A DNA stretch of 64,000 nucleotides. Origin: Listeria ilorinensis (GTDB lineage: Bacteria; Bacillota; Bacilli; Lactobacillales; Listeriaceae). Of this stretch, positions 52,671-61,569 are shown piece after piece. The first letter of the stretch is position 1, and every line of letters begins with the position of its first letter. Position numbers and translations under genes: made by a program. The stretch covers positions 17,524 to 81,523 of the forward strand of contig NZ_CAJYCN010000016.1 in the NCBI RefSeq assembly GCF_913566895.1. The letters run 5' to 3'. The notes beneath the pieces are model-generated. The model was not told the origin of the DNA. It was given only the letters and a program-made list of their open reading frames with translations, and made no database searches.

Positions 52671-53177
52671 TTATTGATATTTAACGCCGCGCATCACAGC
52701 CAAAACCCGTGGATTAGGCAAATACCGCTTAATCATTTTTAATTTGTCAAGCGCTTCTTCCAACTGATAATGTTCAGCTATCCCCATAGCGACGGCACTG
52801 CTTCGACTGATCCCTGCTTTACAATGGATGACGATCTGCTCAAAATCGGGATGTTCATCGATAAACTGGTAAATCAGCTGCCGATGCTTCGGATTAAAAA
52901 GTTTCATTTCTTCCTTTTCTTTTTCACTGAGTCCCCAATAGTCATCCGTTTCGTTGATATCATTAAAATGGATTTCCAAAATCGCCTGATAACGGTGAGG
53001 ATCTTTCAGCGGCATAAATGAAGTTCCGACATCAGCGATCCGAATCAAAAGAGACTGTTCGCTGATCGGTTGATAGTTGATTGCCATGACTTCCGGAAGA
53101 GCAAGGATAGACAACTTCATTGGATCAAAATCAATCTGCCGCTTCTCCTTATTGATATAATTCGCCAAACGACTCAT
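52671..53177 (-). CDS. dual-specificity-type protein phosphatase
   Basis: 168 residues. P-loop HCKAGISRSSAVAMGIAEHY (Cys near residue 118, HCX5R) and an upstream acidic helix (DINETDDYWGLSEKEKEE). The fold resembles bacterial predicted protein-tyrosine phosphatases of the DSP class. The start is unclear: the ATG at 53177 has AAAGGGG directly abutting it, and a good AAGGAG lies inside the frame before an ATT codon; the true start could be about 12 residues later. Substrate unknown. Confidence 0.75.
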   Translation of the reverse strand: MSRLANYINKEKRQIDFDPMKLSILALPEVMAINYQPISEQSLLIRIADVGTSFMPLKDPHRYQAILEIHFNDINETDDYWGLSEKEKEEMKLFNPKHRQLIYQFIDEHPDFEQIVIHCKAGISRSSAVAMGIAEHYQLEEALDKLKMIKRYLPNPRVLAVMRGVKYQ

Positions 53178-53326
53178 CCCCTTTTACCGCAGTGGCTGTT
53201 TCCTTTTCATTTTAACATAGGCACACATCTTTCCCTAACATACTGCTGAGTGTTCAAGTCCTTTTTTCTGTTCCCGGTAGACCTGATCGCTCCGCCGACT
53301 CAATTGTCTGTTGATTTTTCCCTTCA

Positions 53327-53356
53327 TAAAAAAACGCCCATGGTTAGATGGACGTT
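53327..53356 (-). terminator. YdeI gene terminator
   Basis: AACGTCCAT/ATGGGCGTT hairpin and seven T on the minus strand, overlapping the gene's last codon. Confidence 0.8.
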
Positions 53357-54029
53357 ATGCCTTGTTTTGGCGATAGTGTGTAATTGTTTTATATTCTTCA
53401 CTCAGCAACCGAATCATTTCTTCCTGACGTCTCAAGCGGGTATTTTCTTGTTTGGCACTAAAAATATAGCGTGCCCAATCCTTTTGATACCCTTTTGTTA
53501 GTGACTGATAGAAGGTCAGTGCTTTTGGATAGGGAGCTAAAATGGCTTCGATCTCTGGCATTTTTTCCAAATAATCATCTACCCGATCGCTATTTGCTGT
53601 ACGCTTCTTATTTTTTCCTTTCGCATCCAGCTTCAAGCCGACCATGGTAAATACCTCATCCAACCCGACCATACGGGAAAATTTCAGATCACTACTGCCG
53701 ATATAGCCAGTATCCTGATTTGCACCAATCCCTTCAAATAACTCATCTCGATGAATATATTCCGTATAACGTTTATTTCCTTTTTTAGGATACGCAAAAA
53801 ATAGATAGCCGTTTGCAGAAAGCCTTTTTTCATTGATGATTTGATCTACGAGTTCCTTCATTTCAGAGAGGGAAAAACAAAAGGCAATGATCAAATCATA
53901 TTTTCCTGCTAAAAGAGCCTTGTCTACTTCACCCAAACCATTAAAATCTGTAAAGTCAGACGGCGCATGCAATACTGCCTTCTGCTTATACTTTAAAAGA
54001 TTCAACTTTTCAATAATAGATTTGGCCAT
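53355..54029 (-). CDS. YdeI/OmpD-associated-like protein
   Basis: 224 residues. The C-terminal third (KALTFYQSLTKGYQKDWARYIFSAKQENTRLRRQEEMIRLL) is the YdeI/OmpD-associated helical motif found in proteins tied to resistance against antimicrobial peptides. The N-terminal half is an alpha/beta region with a DUF-like DLIIAFCFSLSEMKELVDQI segment, close to DUF1801/DUF3052-type folds. It is followed in the operon direction by nothing until its terminator, and preceded by the 78-residue ORF at 54047. Confidence 0.75.
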   Translation of the reverse strand: MAKSIIEKLNLLKYKQKAVLHAPSDFTDFNGLGEVDKALLAGKYDLIIAFCFSLSEMKELVDQIINEKRLSANGYLFFAYPKKGNKRYTEYIHRDELFEGIGANQDTGYIGSSDLKFSRMVGLDEVFTMVGLKLDAKGKNKKRTANSDRVDDYLEKMPEIEAILAPYPKALTFYQSLTKGYQKDWARYIFSAKQENTRLRRQEEMIRLLSEEYKTITHYRQNKA

Positions 54030-54046
54030 GCGATTTGCTCCCTTTA

Positions 54047-54283
54047 TTATTTATTGACATGCTTACTACCATATTCTTTCACGATTTCCATTACTTCTTC
54101 CCGTGCATCCTCTCGCAAAAAAGCGACCATTTTTGGCACCATCGCCATCATTTCCATCTGTGCAAAAGTTCCTTTTTCTTGCTGTTGAAATACATTTTCA
54201 AGCAGTTCTTTCATTGCCTCTTCATTCCCCGGTTCTGTCCGGTCCATAATAAATTGAAAAAATTGTTTTTGTCCATCATTCAT
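54047..54283 (-). CDS. hypothetical protein, 78 residues
   Basis: Acidic, Met/Glu-rich and probably all-helical (MNDGQKQFFQFIMDRTEPGN at the start, then MKELLENVFQQQEKG, MVAFLREDAREEVMEIVKEYG). No domain recognised. It has GAAAGGAG before the ATG and a promoter, and lies 17 bases from the YdeI-like gene, so the two form an operon. Confidence 0.65.
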   Translation of the reverse strand: MNDGQKQFFQFIMDRTEPGNEEAMKELLENVFQQQEKGTFAQMEMMAMVPKMVAFLREDAREEVMEIVKEYGSKHVNK

Positions 54284-54318
54284 TTTTGGCAGACTCCTTT
54301 CAGTGGTGTACTGCCATT

Positions 54319-54347
54319 AGTATAATTTTTTTCGGTAAGGGACGCAA
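54319..54347 (-). promoter_or_regulatory. promoter of the hypothetical-ydeI operon
   Basis: Minus strand TTGCGT (54342-54347), 17-bp spacer, TATACT (54319-54324). Confidence 0.6.
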
Positions 54348-54375
54348 ATTTTTCATCTGGATTTCCAGTTCCATC

Positions 54376-55473
54376 TTATACGCGCCTTGTCAAAAGTGAA
54401 TGTTCCTTTGCTAAAAAAGTACTTTTGACTTGCAGCATTTCTTGGATTCGTTTCTCCGCCAGATGATCTGCAGCAAGTGCTGGAATAATTTTTTCATCAC
54501 GGGCGATCTCAAATACTTTCCCGATTTGTTCATAAATCTCATCAATTTTTTTCATAGCACGCTCAGGATGGTAACATTTCAACTCATCTGCGACATTGAT
54601 CACGCCACCTGAGTTGACGATATAATCTGGCGCATATAAAATTCCTTTTTCTTGTAAAAGCTGTCCATGTTTTTTTGTTTCCAGCAATTGATTATTTGCG
54701 CTCCCACAAACAATTTTCACTTTAAGCTGAGGAATGGTTTGATCGTTCAAAATACCACCCAGCGCACAAGGTGCAAAAATATCTGCCTTCACTCGATAAA
54801 TATCTTCCGGCTTCACTGCTTCAGCACTAAACTGGCGAACAGAACGTTCCAATGCCTCCTGATGAATATCTGTTACGATGAGTTTCGCACCTTCTTGATA
54901 AAGCAGCTCAGATAGCGCATAAGCGACATTGCCACAGCCTTGAATTGCTACCGTTTTGCCACTGAGTGAATCGTTTCCATAAACTTCTTTAGCACTTCGC
55001 TTCATCGATACATAGACACCACGTGCTGTCATTGGGCTAGGATTCCCAGAAGCGCCAAAACTTTCTGAAATACCCGTTACATAATCCGTCTCCTCATGAA
55101 TAGCATCCATATCCTGTACGGTGGTCCCCACATCTTCCGCGATGATATAGCGACCATTCAAGCTTTCGACATAACGTCCTAACGCCCGAAACATTGCTTC
55201 ACTTTTATCTTGCTTCGGATCACCAATAATCACTGTTTTCCCGCCACCAAGATTCAAACCTGCAGCCGCATTCTTATAAGTCATTCCTTTTGCTAAACGT
55301 AAAACATCAATCAGGGCTTCTTCCTCACTTTCATACGGCCACATTCGACATCCTCCAAGCGCTGGCCCCAAAGTCGTATCATGAATTGCAATAATGGCTT
55401 TTAATCCTGAAACCTCATCTTGACAAAAAACAACCTGTTCAAATCCTTCCTTCTCCATTGCTTCAAATAGCAT
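54376..55473 (-). CDS. leucine (branched-chain) dehydrogenase
   Basis: 365 residues, the usual length of Bacillus-type LeuDH. N-terminal substrate domain with [26 protein letters not shown] and catalytic lysines in [23 protein letters not shown] domain with [17 protein letters not shown]. The start at 55473 is chosen since GGGGG lies eight bases upstream and the protein then has family length. It deaminates Leu/Val/Ile to 2-oxoacids for branched fatty acid synthesis. Its first 86 codons and its 5' region are duplicated exactly upstream. Confidence 0.92.
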   Translation of the reverse strand: MLFEAMEKEGFEQVVFCQDEVSGLKAIIAIHDTTLGPALGGCRMWPYESEEEALIDVLRLAKGMTYKNAAAGLNLGGGKTVIIGDPKQDKSEAMFRALGRYVESLNGRYIIAEDVGTTVQDMDAIHEETDYVTGISESFGASGNPSPMTARGVYVSMKRSAKEVYGNDSLSGKTVAIQGCGNVAYALSELLYQEGAKLIVTDIHQEALERSVRQFSAEAVKPEDIYRVKADIFAPCALGGILNDQTIPQLKVKIVCGSANNQLLETKKHGQLLQEKGILYAPDYIVNSGGVINVADELKCYHPERAMKKIDEIYEQIGKVFEIARDEKIIPALAADHLAEKRIQEMLQVKSTFLAKEHSLLTRRV

Positions 55474-55672
55474 CCCAAAAACCCCCTTCAACATTTCAGC
55501 ACTCATTGTAAGTGCTTTCAATTTTTATTATACGGATTTTGACAATAAAAGAAAAAATTTTTGACTATTTGAATCATATTTCATACTTTTCAGCTAAACC
55601 ATAGTCTTTTATACCTCATCGTCATATATGCACTCCCACAAATAGAAGGACTTTAGATTTAGTTAACCAGTA
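55215..55672. repeat. 458-bp tandem duplication, copy 1
   Basis: Direct repeat of 458 bp, adjacent to copy 2 (55673-56130) without spacer. I compared the two copies and saw no mismatch. It covers the first 86 codons of the leucine dehydrogenase gene and 199 bp of upstream sequence. Confidence 0.97.
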
Positions 55673-55931
55673 TCGGATCACCAATAATCACTGTTTTCCC
55701 GCCACCAAGATTCAAACCTGCAGCCGCATTCTTATAAGTCATTCCTTTTGCTAAACGTAAAACATCAATCAGGGCTTCTTCCTCACTTTCATACGGCCAC
55801 ATTCGACATCCTCCAAGCGCTGGCCCCAAAGTCGTATCATGAATTGCAATAATGGCTTTTAATCCTGAAACCTCATCTTGACAAAAAACAACCTGTTCAA
55901 ATCCTTCCTTCTCCATTGCTTCAAATAGCAT
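55659..55931 (-). pseudogene. truncated leucine dehydrogenase duplicate
   Basis: Encodes the same first 86 residues as the intact gene, then four codons from the junction (ILVN) and a stop. It keeps the ribosome site and the upstream region, so it may be transcribed and translated into a 90-residue fragment without the NAD domain. Product of the tandem duplication, not a functional enzyme. Confidence 0.93.
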
Positions 55932-56130
55932 CCCAAAAACCCCCTTCAACATTTCAGCACTCATTGTAAGTGCTTTCAATTTTTATTATACGGATTTTGA
56001 CAATAAAAGAAAAAATTTTTGACTATTTGAATCATATTTCATACTTTTCAGCTAAACCATAGTCTTTTATACCTCATCGTCATATATGCACTCCCACAAA
56101 TAGAAGGACTTTAGATTTAGTTAACCAGTA
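55673..56130. repeat. 458-bp tandem duplication, copy 2
   Basis: Second copy of the unit 55215-55672. The boundary bases differ on both outer sides, and I see no flanking short homology that would explain slippage. Confidence 0.97.
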
Positions 56131-56189
56131 ATGGAACATTTTGTTATTTAAAAATTACCAGAAAACTGACAATACTTATCATTAACAAT

Positions 56190-56232
56190 AAAAAAGACAT
56201 ACTGCAGCATAAAGCCGCCAGCATGCCTATTT
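56190..56232 (-). terminator. OsmC-like gene terminator
   Basis: GGCATGCTG/CAGTATGTC hairpin followed by TTTTTTATT on the minus strand. Confidence 0.8.
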
Positions 56233-56233
56233 T

Positions 56234-56611
56234 TTATTTAAAGGTGACTGATTCTATAATCACAACATCGGGGTTGATACTTTGAGCTACTGGACAAGCT
56301 TCTTTCACGAATTTCAGCGCGCTCTCCGCTTTTTTTTGATCTTCTTCTGCCACTTTAAGTGTAAAATGCACGTCAATTTTTGTTAGTACATGTACAGGTT
56401 GGTCTTGGTCTTGTTCGTAGTCTACCTCAATCGTCAATTCTTCCACAGGCACACGTTTCTTTTCAAGAAGCGTATGATAGACATAACCGCTGCACGCCGC
56501 AACGGCTGCTACGGTGATTTGTATAGGAGAAAAACCCTCTTCCTTTAAAAGCGTCCAATCCCCATTCGGATGAAGCAATTCGATTTTCTTCCCGCGCTTG
56601 ATTAATTCCAT
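56234..56611 (-). CDS. OsmC-family protein
   Basis: 125 residues. The OsmC/YhfA pattern is visible: SPIQITVAAVAACSGYVYHTLLEKKRVPVEELTIEVDYEQ, with the first redox Cys near residue 41, and a second Cys in VKEACPVAQSINPDV near residue 107. Such proteins reduce organic peroxides through the cysteine pair. The start at 56611 is selected because AAAGGGGG lies upstream; the longer open frame has no ribosome site. Confidence 0.85.
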   Translation of the reverse strand: MELIKRGKKIELLHPNGDWTLLKEEGFSPIQITVAAVAACSGYVYHTLLEKKRVPVEELTIEVDYEQDQDQPVHVLTKIDVHFTLKVAEEDQKKAESALKFVKEACPVAQSINPDVVIIESVTFK

Positions 56612-56697
56612 TTCAATATCCCCCTTTAATTCCGAGTATAACACTAAGATTATAAAGAACAAAGAGCTTGCTTGTCAAACGAGGAAACTCAATCACT

Positions 56698-56730
56698 AAA
56701 AAGGCGGCTCACATAATGTGGCCGCCTTTT
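56698..56730. terminator. terminator after DUF2653-like membrane gene
   Basis: AAAAGGCGGC/GCCGCCTTTT hairpin with CACA/TGTG inner pairing, T-run on both strands. Confidence 0.9.
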
Positions 56731-56737
56731 CAAAACA

Positions 56738-57538
56738 TCAAGTTGCAACGGCATAAACGCCGTCTGTTTCTGAAAAATAGAGTTTCAACCCCATATTGGC
56801 ATCCATTCCAGCAAAATGTTCTGCCCAGTAACGGATCGCTTGAATCAGTGAAAAATGGTCGAGACTTTGCAACAGTGTACCATTTTGCATCACATCAGCG
56901 CCAAATCCGGCATCGTCATCATATGTTAAAATGACCTCCACATCATCAAGCGTCATTCCTTTCTCATTGGTAAAGAAGGCAATGACCGCATTGGAGATAT
57001 TTCCTTCATCAAAGACTGTGCCACTATCTGAGGTCGTACTTTCAACTGTTTGACTTTGAAACATGGAATCCTGACGTTGCTGGTTAGATCCCGTTTGCTG
57101 ATATCCGCCAGTTGCAGTTGCTTGTTGTGGTTTGCGTTTTCGGAACAGCATCATCACAAGACGAATAATCACGAAAATCGCGAACAGATTGATCAAGAGA
57201 CCTAAGATCTCGCCAAAAGCCCCCATACTGCTGAGCGCACCACCAAACAATAGTCCAGCAAGTCCACCAAGCATTAAGCCACCCATAAGGCCTCGGCCGC
57301 CAGTCATGCCTTTAGACTTGGAAGTTGTGCCATTCGTGGATTTTTTACTTGGTGTCACATTAGAACGATTAACACCGTTGTTTCCGCTTTTAAACGACCG
57401 AGACGGGGAACGATAACTTTTTGCATCTGCATGGCTGACCTGCTCATATTTTGTTGGTAACACCTGGTTGATAGTGGTTGTGCCTAAGGGCGAAAAAAAC
57501 AACCCGAACGCCACTAAAAAGACTAGAATTTTTTTCAC
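56738..57538 (-). CDS. Mn-riboswitch-linked membrane protein, Tim44-like plus YxcD/DUF2653-like domain
   Basis: 266 residues from a GTG at 57538 with TAGGAGG upstream. Signal-type N-terminus (KKILVFLVAFGLFFSPLG), a basic Ser/Asn-rich extracytoplasmic stretch (about 40-80), a Gly/Leu-rich membrane segment pair (about 80-130: GGRGLMGGLMLGGLAGLLFGG, ILGLLINLFAIFVIIRLVMMLF), a Gln/Ser-rich linker, and a C-terminal domain (about 177-266) with ISNAVIAFFTNEKGMTLDDVEVIL, FGADV and SLIQAIRYWAEHF. That C-terminal pattern recalls YxcD/DUF2653 proteins, from memory. Function unknown. Transcription starts behind a yybP-ykoY-like riboswitch, hinting at manganese homeostasis. Confidence 0.7.
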   Translation of the reverse strand: MKKILVFLVAFGLFFSPLGTTTINQVLPTKYEQVSHADAKSYRSPSRSFKSGNNGVNRSNVTPSKKSTNGTTSKSKGMTGGRGLMGGLMLGGLAGLLFGGALSSMGAFGEILGLLINLFAIFVIIRLVMMLFRKRKPQQATATGGYQQTGSNQQRQDSMFQSQTVESTTSDSGTVFDEGNISNAVIAFFTNEKGMTLDDVEVILTYDDDAGFGADVMQNGTLLQSLDHFSLIQAIRYWAEHFAGMDANMGLKLYFSETDGVYAVAT

Positions 57539-57575
57539 TGTTTTCCTCCTACATGCAAAACTTCCAATTGTCACT

Positions 57576-57625
57576 TTCAAAAAAGAAAAGACCTTACGCT
57601 TATCAAAAAATAAACGTAAGGTCTT
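57576..57625 (-). terminator. riboswitch expression-platform terminator
   Basis: Perfect arms AAGACCTTACG (57615-57625) and CGTAAGGTCTT (57589-57599) with a 15-base loop, then TTCTTTTTTG. The 5' arm doubles as the 3' strand of the riboswitch P1 helix. Confidence 0.9.
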
Positions 57626-57708
57626 GCAAACAATTATCAAAAATTGCGAACCATGCCGGGACCAAAGCCCGTACTGACGACATGATTACTCAGCTACTCC
57701 CCTTATGT
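57614..57708 (-). ncRNA. yybP-ykoY family (manganese) riboswitch aptamer
   Basis: The minus-strand leader contains the hallmark 5' element AAGGGGAGTAGC (57693-57704), an internal GTCAGTACGGGC...GTCCCGGCATGG portion, and the 3' element GCAAGACCTTACG. ACATAAGG (57701-57708) pairs with CCTTACGT (57614-57621) with one mismatch to close P1. The same CCTTACG strand is needed for the downstream terminator, so ligand binding should give readthrough. yybP-ykoY RNAs are Mn2+-sensing ON switches. Recognised by eye, without a covariance search. Confidence 0.85.
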
Positions 57709-57732
57709 GAGCGACGTTATTGGTTTAAAAGT

Positions 57733-57761
57733 ATCATACTACAATTCTCGAGGCGGTGCAA
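57733..57761 (-). promoter_or_regulatory. riboswitch promoter
   Basis: TTGCAC (57756-57761), 17-bp spacer, TATGAT (57733-57738). Separates this transcript from the floA operon upstream, whose last gene ends at 57762. Confidence 0.75.
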
Positions 57762-58268
57762 CTAATGCTGCTTGCGAAGTGAGACTGGCTTGTCGAGTAC
57801 TTCTTTCATAATGACAGCCTGTTGAAGCTGTCCGCGAATCCTTTTTTTCTTTTGGACCTGCGTTCTACGTTTTCTGTAATCAAAATCCGCTGTCACAGAA
57901 GCCTCTTTTTTCAGCTGTCTCATTTCTTGATAGGCTTCTCGCTTTGCCTGACGATTGATTTCATTCAGACTTACATTCTGATCGGAAGAAGCAGCACTTT
58001 TCGACATTTTTGTCTGCGTTTTTTGTCGTGGTACACCTTTTGCCTTCGTCATGGGGTATTCTTGTGCTTTTTGGGCAGCTGCAACCATTTTTTCAGCAAA
58101 TCCCTGTTTTTGCTTTTTATCGGGTGCCGATTTTTGCTTTTTCTGCTCTTCTTTCAGTGACTTATTGTAGGCTGAAATAATAAACCCAATAATCGCCACA
58201 GCGATCGGCAGAATAGCTTCCCAGTTATTCATCAGATAATCTGGCAAGTTAGAATCCAACACGGTCAC
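57762..58268 (-). CDS. basic single-pass protein in the floA operon
   Basis: 168 residues. An N-terminal membrane helix (about 15-34, WEAILPIAVAIIGFIISAYN) is followed by a very Lys/Gln/Arg-rich cytoplasmic region, probably partly disordered with helical RQAKREAYQEMRQLKKEA. No known domain. Ten bases downstream of floA; a similarly placed small gene follows flotillin in Bacillus. Possibly a membrane-microdomain partner, by context alone. Confidence 0.65.
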   Translation of the reverse strand: MTVLDSNLPDYLMNNWEAILPIAVAIIGFIISAYNKSLKEEQKKQKSAPDKKQKQGFAEKMVAAAQKAQEYPMTKAKGVPRQKTQTKMSKSAASSDQNVSLNEINRQAKREAYQEMRQLKKEASVTADFDYRKRRTQVQKKKRIRGQLQQAVIMKEVLDKPVSLRKQH

Positions 58269-58278
58269 CTACTTTCTG

Positions 58279-59220
58279 TTACTCCAAATCTTCTTTCGCA
58301 ATGGATTCACGCATAGTTGTATCTGCTTGAACATTTTCCATCTTATAGTGATCCATAACGCCTAAATTGCCTTCTTCTAGTGCACGAGCAAGTGCACGCG
58401 GTACCTCTGCTTCTGCAGCAACGACCGCTGCACGGTTTTCTTGTTCCAGTGCGATCGCTTCCGCTTTCCGTTTCGAAGCTGCAGCTTGGGCAACTTCCAT
58501 ATCTGCATTAGCTTTTTCAATATCAAGTTTCGCTTTGATATTATCTCCAATACGCATTTCAGCAATATCGATCGACAAAATCGTATAAGCAGTTCCATCA
58601 CCGAGGCCTTGTTCCTGTACTTTTTTAGAAATGCTATTTGGGTTTTCTAAAACATCTGTATGTTCACGTGTTTCCCCTACTGTCGAAACAACTGCTTCAC
58701 CAACACGAGCAATAACCGTATCCTCACCGGCACCCCCGATGATTCGTTCAATGTTCGATTGTACGGTAATTTGTGTAATAACTTTCACTTCCACCCCGTT
58801 TTTGGCTACCCCGGTAAATTCCGGTGTACGAATGACTTTCGGTTTAACAGAGGTTTGAACGGCTTCAAGAACGTCACGACCAGCCAAGTCGATAGCAGCT
58901 GCACGGCTAAAATCCAATTCAATATTCGCACGGTGAGCAGCAATCAGTGCGTCCACGGTATTATCAACGTCTCCGCCTGCCAGATAATGACTTTCAAGCT
59001 GATTGACTTCGAGCTCTAGTCCCGCTTTCACTGCTTTGATCAGTGGCTTAACAACACGAGACGGAACCACGCGCCGTAAGCGCATTCCGATCAAGGTGCC
59101 AAGTCCTACTGGTACACGCGCTGAAATGGCACTAATCCAAAGTCCAACCGGTACTAGCGTAAAGAAAATAATTAAGACGATCACGACGATCGCAAGGATA
59201 ATAATTGGTCCGATATACAT
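58279..59220 (-). CDS. floA: flotillin-like FloA (YqfA/UPF0365)
   Basis: 313 residues: N-terminal membrane segment (about 3-30), SPFH domain (about 35-230) and a Glu/Ala/Gln-rich coiled-coil end ([40 protein letters not shown]). The order and length match FloA of Bacillus. It organises membrane microdomains. Directly follows an NfeD-like gene with no gap; the NfeD-flotillin pairing is conserved. Confidence 0.93.
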   Translation of the reverse strand: MYIGPIIILAIVVIVLIIFFTLVPVGLWISAISARVPVGLGTLIGMRLRRVVPSRVVKPLIKAVKAGLELEVNQLESHYLAGGDVDNTVDALIAAHRANIELDFSRAAAIDLAGRDVLEAVQTSVKPKVIRTPEFTGVAKNGVEVKVITQITVQSNIERIIGGAGEDTVIARVGEAVVSTVGETREHTDVLENPNSISKKVQEQGLGDGTAYTILSIDIAEMRIGDNIKAKLDIEKANADMEVAQAAASKRKAEAIALEQENRAAVVAAEAEVPRALARALEEGNLGVMDHYKMENVQADTTMRESIAKEDLE

Positions 59221-59517
59221 TTAATTCCCTTCTTTCCTATATTCATTGACTAACACATACCCGACATCCACACCCACTGCTTTCACCTGTGTGCGAACAT
59301 CTAAATAACCATTGTTCAGTCGCGCTTCATAGACTTCCCCATCGATTTCCACGCGTCCGATCGGTTTGAGCGTTGTGATCGCCACGCCGACTTTCCCATA
59401 CACTTTATCGCGCAGCGCTTTCATTCGCTCGATCTCGCGGTCCTCAAGTACCCCTCGGTGCACAAGCCCCCAAGAATCCCCATAGACCAGATCATCTTCA
59501 TTAAAATCACGTGCCAT
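59221..59517 (-). CDS. short NfeD-like protein (C-terminal OB domain only)
   Basis: 98 residues. The C-terminal OB-fold of NfeD is visible: GKVGVAITTLKPIGRVEIDGEVYEARLNNGYLD and GVDVGYVLV (about 44-90). The protease and membrane domains of full NfeD (as in Bacillus YqeZ, over 400 residues) are absent, and there is no hydrophobic segment. AAGGAAGGTG precedes the ATG, so it looks complete. First gene of the nfeD-floA operon. Confidence 0.8.
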   Translation of the reverse strand: MARDFNEDDLVYGDSWGLVHRGVLEDREIERMKALRDKVYGKVGVAITTLKPIGRVEIDGEVYEARLNNGYLDVRTQVKAVGVDVGYVLVNEYRKEGN

Positions 59518-59796
59518 GTTGTCACCTTCCTTTAAAAGGCCGTAATACTTGATACCCTAACCATACAGGAAAACGAGCTGGTTGACAATTATTTCTAGGC
59601 AAAAAATTCAAATTTTTATCTCTTCTGGTATTTTTCTCCCTTCGTTATGGATTTCCGCTAAATTATGTAGGTTAAACACTCACACTGACAAGATTTATTA
59701 TACCTTACCTAACGTTCATTTGTAATAGACCGGAAAAGTATTTATTCTCAGTCCGGCGATGTATTTTGTCAGGAAAATTAAAAAACAGCATAAAAA
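59518..59796. other. intergenic region between hup and nfeD-floA
   Basis: Holds the nfeD-floA promoter (59697-59725) and a leader of about 170 nt. No ORF or RNA element recognised. Confidence 0.5.
59697..59725 (-). promoter_or_regulatory. nfeD-floA promoter
   Basis: TTACAA (59720-59725), 17-bp spacer, TATAAT (59697-59702) on the minus strand. Confidence 0.65.
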
Positions 59797-59822
59797 AAGC
59801 CCAGTCCAAAATGGACGGGGCT
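59797..59822 (-). terminator. hup terminator
   Basis: AGCCCCGTCC/GGACTGGGCT hairpin and seven T on the minus strand. Confidence 0.92.
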
Positions 59823-59840
59823 GGCTTAAAGTCTATGTAA

Positions 59841-60116
59841 TTATTTAACAGCTTCTTTAAGCGCTTTACCAGGTTTGAAAGCAGGTACTTTACTTGCTGG
59901 AATGTCGATTTCTTCTTTTGTACGTGGGTTGCGGCCTTTACGAGCAGCACGTTCACGAACTTCAAAGTTACCAAAGCCAATCAATTGAACTTTTTCACCT
60001 TTAGATAAAGAAGTTTGGATTGTTTCGAATACAGCTTCTACAGCTTTTGCAGCGTCTTTTTTAGAAAGATCTGCCAATTCCGCTACGCTGTTTACTAAAT
60101 CAGTTTTGTTTGCCAT
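59841..60116 (-). CDS. hup: HU DNA-binding protein
   Basis: 91 residues, the standard HU length: [43 protein letters not shown] (DNA-minor-groove arm with NPRT), and [29 protein letters not shown] precedes the ATG at 60116; the longer open frame lies upstream of it. HU bends and compacts DNA. Confidence 0.97.
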   Translation of the reverse strand: MANKTDLVNSVAELADLSKKDAAKAVEAVFETIQTSLSKGEKVQLIGFGNFEVRERAARKGRNPRTKEEIDIPASKVPAFKPGKALKEAVK

Positions 60117-60531
60117 TATGTTTTCACCTCCTTCTAAAGAATAATCCAAAGTAATCAGGTCTTAATGATTAATCGGATCCATCTTTTCCCAAAATCACCG
60201 AGATGCCTTTAGGAAAATCTTAGATGAATTAACTCAAGAATGGCTATATAACTAGCCTTACCAGTAATTCTGATAAAAGATTATCATATAATCCCTAGAA
60301 CTGCAAGGATTTACCCCAAATTGACACGGATTTTTAACATTTTTCTCTATAAGCTTTCCACATGCTTTTGGTGGGAAAGCCTGTCGTATCAATCTGTTAC
60401 ACCTAATACTAACCGCGAAGCCCTATAATAGCAAGCAAAACCATTAAAATATCGCAAAATGGTTCTTTTTTCATATTTAAAATGAGAAAAATAAGCTTAT
60501 TACCTGAAAAATCTAGGTTTAGCCGCCTATA
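60117..60531. other. 415-bp intergenic region upstream of hup
   Basis: Contains a hup promoter candidate (TTGCAG 60301-60306, 17-bp spacer, TAATCT 60278-60283 on the minus strand) and, at 60437-60471, a hairpin AACCATT/AATGGTT followed by six T on the plus strand. The hairpin may end the phosphatase gene transcript imperfectly. No ORF of note. Confidence 0.4.
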
Positions 60532-61500
60532 TCAATCGAGTAATAGCGCTTGCAGTTTTTGCTTCATATCGGGAGTAATTCCGACCCCTTTTTCCAAATA
60601 AGCACTTACAGAACCATAATTTTTCTCCATTTCTGAAAAAGCCACTTTGAGATATGCGGGACGTGCTTCAGCCATCGGGCGAAAATCTTCCAGTGTCACA
60701 TTTTCTGCACCAAACATTTTAGCAAGACCGCCCATCTCCTGCAAAATCTCATCCGCATACAAATTGGTGATCGCATAATCAGCAAAAATCGTTTCATCCG
60801 GCACATCTAAAATTTTAAGAAGCAAGGCGCCCAGCACTCCAGTACGGTCTTTACCAGCTGTACAGTGGAACAGAAATGGGACTCCACTTTCCGTCTGGTC
60901 TAAAAGTTCATCGAAAATCTGTTTGAAACCATCCGTTGAGCCTGCAAAAACACGATAACTTTCGCCCATTAGCGGCTCATAAATCGTTTTGTCGCCCAAA
61001 TCAATATCGGGCGTTTCATTTTTCGCAGTCCCAATTGGAATGTGCTTATTTTGTACGCCAGAAATCTCAGGCGTTGGCTGTGCAGCAATTTCTGACGAGC
61101 TGCGTAAATCACAAATCCAGCGAATGCCCAAATCCAGAATCAGCTTCCTATCTGCAGCCGTGATTCCCGCCAAGCTGCCGGAGCGGAACAATTTCCCCCA
61201 TTTGACACGGCGTCCAGCCTTATTTTCATAGCCGCCCATATCCCGAAAATTGAATGTCCCTTGGAAAGGAAGAATGCGCTCTGCTGCCATTTTTTTCAAC
61301 CCCACCTCATCTTGTAAAAGAAAGTAGACAGGCGCATCTGCAAGCGGCAATTGGGCTTTCTTTTGCTCCGCTGGAAATGCAGCCAATTTGTTTTTTTCAT
61401 GGCAATCAGCCTGACTAGATTGATAGATTGTTACTGTCCCTTGAAAAAGTTCATTTTCCCAACTCAATTGGAAATGATCATTCTCTCTTGTTATCTTCAT
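60532..61500 (-). CDS. LipA-like tyrosine/lipid phosphatase
   Basis: 322 residues. P-loop HCTAGKDRTGVLGALLL (about residues 212-228; Cys nucleophile, HCX5R) and an N-terminal NFRDMGGY motif, the pairing seen in Listeria LipA and mycobacterial MptpB. The AGKDR sequence gives activity on phosphotyrosine and phosphoinositides in these enzymes. In pathogens LipA is secreted; here I see no signal peptide, so a cytosolic or non-classical role is likely. ATG at 61500 with AAGGAGG upstream. Confidence 0.87.
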   Translation of the reverse strand: MKITRENDHFQLSWENELFQGTVTIYQSSQADCHEKNKLAAFPAEQKKAQLPLADAPVYFLLQDEVGLKKMAAERILPFQGTFNFRDMGGYENKAGRRVKWGKLFRSGSLAGITAADRKLILDLGIRWICDLRSSSEIAAQPTPEISGVQNKHIPIGTAKNETPDIDLGDKTIYEPLMGESYRVFAGSTDGFKQIFDELLDQTESGVPFLFHCTAGKDRTGVLGALLLKILDVPDETIFADYAITNLYADEILQEMGGLAKMFGAENVTLEDFRPMAEARPAYLKVAFSEMEKNYGSVSAYLEKGVGITPDMKQKLQALLLD

Positions 61501-61569
61501 TCCGTTGCCTCCTTGTTTTGTCATCCCATTTATTTTAACATGCTGGGTGAGAATGCCAAAATTTATACA

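Noticed and set aside
55659..55979. A separate small gene of 106 residues upstream of leucine dehydrogenase
   Set aside because: It is the duplicated 5' end of the same gene plus junction codons; the family start is also further in.
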